From the NCBI GenBank assembly GCA_964417895.1, contig CAYQJS010000083.1:1-15070 (forward strand): 15,070 bases of DNA, in the 5' to 3' direction. Positions 13,273-15,070 of this stretch are shown here, piece by piece. The first letter of the stretch is position 1. Every line of letters starts with the position of its first letter. Both the position numbers and the translations under genes were made by a program. Below the pieces are notes generated by a model. The model saw only the letters and a program-made list of their open reading frames with translations, was not told where the DNA came from and did no database searches. The DNA comes from CAYQJS01 sp964417895 (GTDB lineage: Bacteria; Chloroflexota; UBA6077; SHYK01).

Positions 13273-14051
13273 CGAATGGCGGCCGCCCCCACCGCGAGCA
13301 GAGCGGCCACACTCGTAATGGCGAGCTCCAGATATACACGCCGTGGACCGGCGTCCAGGCGAGCGCGACACATCCCAGAGACCGCGTAGAGAGCCACGAC
13401 CAGGACCGCAGCTGAGAGGAAGACAGGCGCTGTCCCCGCGTGGAGCACGAGCGCCAGCTCGCCTACCGCGAGAGCTGTCACGCTTGCACAGATAAGGGAT
13501 TCGGTCGACAAAGAGCGTGTGCCGCGGAGGACGACCAGCGCCGCCGGCAGGGTGGAAGCCACCACGAGCGCCGCGCCCGTGGTGGCGGAGAGCCTTGCAG
13601 CGACGGCGTACGCGGCAAAGGCGATGGCGAATGCCGCGCCGATGTTCACTGCATGTGCGATGCCCCGGATGGCACGCGGGCCGCCCAACTCGAGCCGCTG
13701 CAGGGACATGAGCCCCAGAACCCCAAGGGCCGCGAGCGGCGCCAGCGCGGGAGGTGGAGTGCCCGCCGCAGACAGCCAGAGAACCCCGACGATGGCACAG
13801 CCCGAAGGCACGAACCACAACGCACCAAGCGCCTGGCGCCAGGCGCTTGGCGCGGCCGAGGTTCGATTCGAAAGCTCGGCGCCCACCCCCACCAGCGTCG
13901 CTAGCGCAAGCGTGACCGGCACCTGGAGCGCGACATGGAGACCCGGCAAGAAGGCGAAGCCGAGCCACAGCGCAGGAAACGTGGCCGGGAATATCGAACG
14001 CCCATCACTCAGGGCAGCCCACAGCCATCGCCGGACGGGGGGTGTCGCCAT
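13266..14051 (-). CDS. Polytopic membrane protein of unknown function
   Basis: About 261 residues from the ATG at 14051, with eight or nine hydrophobic segments (for example FPALWLGFAFLPGLHVALQV, VPVTLALATLVGVGAEL, VLGLMSLQRL preceded by an Ala/Leu run, GAAFAIAFAAYAVAARL, LICASVTALAVGELALVL and FLSAAVLVVALYAVSGM), separated by short basic loops. There is no recognisable motif or catalytic residue, so I do not assign a function. The frame is open up to a TTG at 14078, and neither start has a well-placed Shine-Dalgarno site; I prefer the ATG. It follows the 3-hydroxyanthranilate dioxygenase gene closely (gap 10-40 nt) and may share its transcript. A perfect 26-bp palindrome lies inside the coding sequence, encoding APSAWRQALGAL between two membrane segments. 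Confidence 0.75.
   Translation of the reverse strand: MATPPVRRWLWAALSDGRSIFPATFPALWLGFAFLPGLHVALQVPVTLALATLVGVGAELSNRTSAAPSAWRQALGALWFVPSGCAIVGVLWLSAAGTPPPALAPLAALGVLGLMSLQRLELGGPRAIRGIAHAVNIGAAFAIAFAAYAVAARLSATTGAALVVASTLPAALVVLRGTRSLSTESLICASVTALAVGELALVLHAGTAPVFLSAAVLVVALYAVSGMCRARLDAGPRRVYLELAITSVAALLAVGAAAIRL
13825..13850. repeat. Perfect 26-bp palindrome inside membrane-protein gene
   Basis: The half-site CCAAGCGCCTGGC is followed immediately by its exact reverse complement, with no spacer. Three more flanking pairs match beyond one mismatch, giving 33-34 nt of near-symmetry (13821-13854). In the minus-strand gene it encodes P-S-A-W-R-Q-A-L-G in a loop between membrane helices. Confidence 0.9.
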
Positions 14052-14087
14052 CGAGAGGTGCGCCGGCACTCCAGCCAAAGCGGTGGT

Positions 14088-14690
14088 CTAGGCCGTTAGC
14101 CCCTGTCGGCGCGGCGCCTGTATCGGCGCCACGGCAGCAGGCTGGACGAAGCCGCACGACTTGCAGGGGCGGAGTGCGTAGCTCGTGTCGAACTGCTGAA
14201 TCGCAGCCTTCAGCTCGGTCTCGATGTCCGCGACGTGCATCGTCACCTCGTGGAGCGGCACGTCGCACTGGTCGCACAGCCAGAGGAGCGACTCGGTCTG
14301 ATCCGGACGACGTTTGATCTCGATCACCAGCCCCCAGGTATCGGCCGGGCGGTGGGGCGAGTGCGGCACGAGGGCGGGCAGCAAGAAGATCTCGCCCTCT
14401 CTGACGATGGAGCTTTGCCTCCTGCGCTGGCTGTCCAGGTGCTCGACGACGATGTCGCCCTTGAGCTGGAAGAAGATCTCGTCAGAGGGGTCGATGTGGA
14501 AATCGCGCCGTGCGTTCGGACCGCGAACCACCATTGCGGTGTACTGCGAGTCCTCCCACACCAACTTGTTCCCGACTGGCGGCTCGAACGCCTCGCGGTT
14601 CTCCTCGATCCACTGCCACAGGTCTTTAGAGACGAGAGGAAGCACTGGACGCCCTCCCGTGCTGGTCTTGGGGTCGAGTATACGACTCAC
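14088..14690 (-). CDS. nbaC: 3-hydroxyanthranilate 3,4-dioxygenase
   Basis: Fe(II) cupin dioxygenase that opens the ring of 3-hydroxyanthranilate, giving the precursor of quinolinate (kynurenine route to NAD) or entering 2-nitrobenzoate/tryptophan breakdown. Its 200 residues exceed typical bacterial forms (about 175) by an N-terminal lead and a Pro/Ala/Arg tail. Visible residues are PPVGN (37-41), GPNARRDFH with iron ligand His65, Glu71 in DEIFFQLKG, His110 in LVPHSPHRP with Arg114, and substrate-side Glu124 in LVIEIKR. A rubredoxin-like zinc site is formed by Cys139/Cys142 and Cys176/Cys179, with the exact 37-residue offset of the bacterial enzyme. The GTG start at 14690 overlaps the valS TGA as GTGA, indicating translational coupling. 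No other kynurenine-pathway gene is in the window. Confidence 0.95.
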   Translation of the reverse strand: MSRILDPKTSTGGRPVLPLVSKDLWQWIEENREAFEPPVGNKLVWEDSQYTAMVVRGPNARRDFHIDPSDEIFFQLKGDIVVEHLDSQRRRQSSIVREGEIFLLPALVPHSPHRPADTWGLVIEIKRRPDQTESLLWLCDQCDVPLHEVTMHVADIETELKAAIQQFDTSYALRPCKSCGFVQPAAVAPIQAPRRQGLTA

Positions 14691-15070
14691 GCCAGCGCGG
14701 CGAGACGCTCGTCCAGTTTGGCCACCCGGCCACGGAGACCCGCCAGCTTCTGGCGCTCGCGATCGACGACATCCGCCCGCGCCTTCTCGACGAAGCCCGG
14801 CCGCGACAATAGCGTCTCCGCCCGGTCGATCTCGGCGAGGGCGTCCTCGCGCTCGCGCTCGAGACGCGCCCGCTCCCGCGGGATGTCCACCATTCCGGCC
14901 AGAGGGACGTAGAGGGCAACTCGCCCCGCTACCACAGTGGCGGCCCGCTCCATCGTCGCCTCGAGACGATCGACAACCTCGATCGGGCGCAACCGGCTTC
15001 CAGCCAGGTCTCCGATCACCGCCGCGACGCTTCGGTAGAAGTCGACGTCGCGCTCCTCCGCCACAATCGT
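14687..15070 (-). CDS. valS: Valyl-tRNA synthetase, C-terminal part (5' truncated)
   Basis: The last 127 codons of an open frame that runs off the window edge. GRVALYVPLAGMVDIPRERARLERE followed by a charged helical hairpin (ALAEIDRAETLLSRPGFVEKARADVVDRERQKLAGLRGRVAKLDERLAAL) is the C-terminal coiled-coil arm of bacterial ValS, which contacts the tRNA. In particular, FVEKA followed by VV-x-x-ER is the family pattern. The GTG at 15064 is internal, since in-frame codons continue upstream to the edge. The catalytic core (HIGH, KMSKS) is outside the window. The TGA stop overlaps the start of the 3-hydroxyanthranilate dioxygenase gene. Confidence 0.9.
   Translation of the reverse strand, partial: TIVAEERDVDFYRSVAAVIGDLAGSRLRPIEVVDRLEATMERAATVVAGRVALYVPLAGMVDIPRERARLEREREDALAEIDRAETLLSRPGFVEKARADVVDRERQKLAGLRGRVAKLDERLAALA

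Noticed and set aside
13252..13968. A 238-codon minus-strand ORF in another frame of the membrane-protein region
   Set aside because: It is Arg/Gly/Cys-rich without membrane segments or motifs, whereas the overlapping frame has regular hydrophobic helices typical of a real membrane protein.

Overview
The window is 15 kb of GC-rich bacterial chromosome with dense coding on both strands, many GTG/TTG starts and several 4-nt start/stop overlaps. There is no rRNA, tRNA or phage gene to fix the taxon. The gene mix (family-5 solute-binding lipoprotein, Rieske oxygenase, LmbE/PIG-L deacetylase, pterin/deazapurine enzymes, glycogen synthesis) and the C/G-rich palindromic intergenic repeats would fit an uncultivated Chloroflexota-like or similar environmental bacterium, but that is a low-confidence inference.

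The most striking content is two separate redoxin genes, each with an in-frame TGA at the catalytic cysteine position. The first (4138-4605) is a peroxiredoxin in which TxxC has become T-G-G-[TGA]. The second (11757-12290) is an AhpC/TSA-like redoxin in which CxxC has become [TGA]-S-K-C. Both have a good Shine-Dalgarno site, both continue in frame with conserved redoxin sequence after the TGA, and both have a hairpin just downstream at the spacing expected of a bacterial SECIS. At least six other genes here end at TGA, so UGA is a normal stop in this genome. I read both as selenoproteins; a standard gene caller would truncate or split them.

Layout. 1-1176 (+): 3' part of an MFS exporter, overlapping by 20 nt the convergent end of a minus-strand operon. 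1157-3092 (-): a three-gene, translationally coupled operon of pteridine-reductase-like SDR, QueD/PTPS-type enzyme and PIG-L deacetylase, joined by two ATGA overlaps. 3093-3400: divergent intergenic region with a large C/G-rich palindromic repeat. 3401-4605 (+): queC and the first selenoprotein, followed by a second copy of the repeat family. 4768-6030 (+): a HEAT-like protein of unknown function. 6070-7374 (+): glgC. 7406-11560 (+): a likely operon of Rieske oxygenase, aldo/keto reductase and an extracytoplasmic family-5 binding lipoprotein. 11757-12290 (+): the second selenoprotein. 12356-13207 (-): a TPR protein with an acidic tail. 13266-14051 (-): an unknown polytopic membrane protein containing a perfect 26-bp palindrome. 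14088-15070 (-): 3-hydroxyanthranilate 3,4-dioxygenase, coupled by a GTGA overlap to the 3' end of valS.

Functionally, QueD and QueC belong to the preQ0/queuosine pathway, though QueE and QueF are absent and the neighbouring pteridine-reductase-like and deacetylase genes leave a pterin side-pathway possible. The Rieske, AKR and binding-protein genes look like a small uptake-plus-oxidation unit of unknown substrate. The selenoproteins imply selA, selB, selC and selD elsewhere in the genome.
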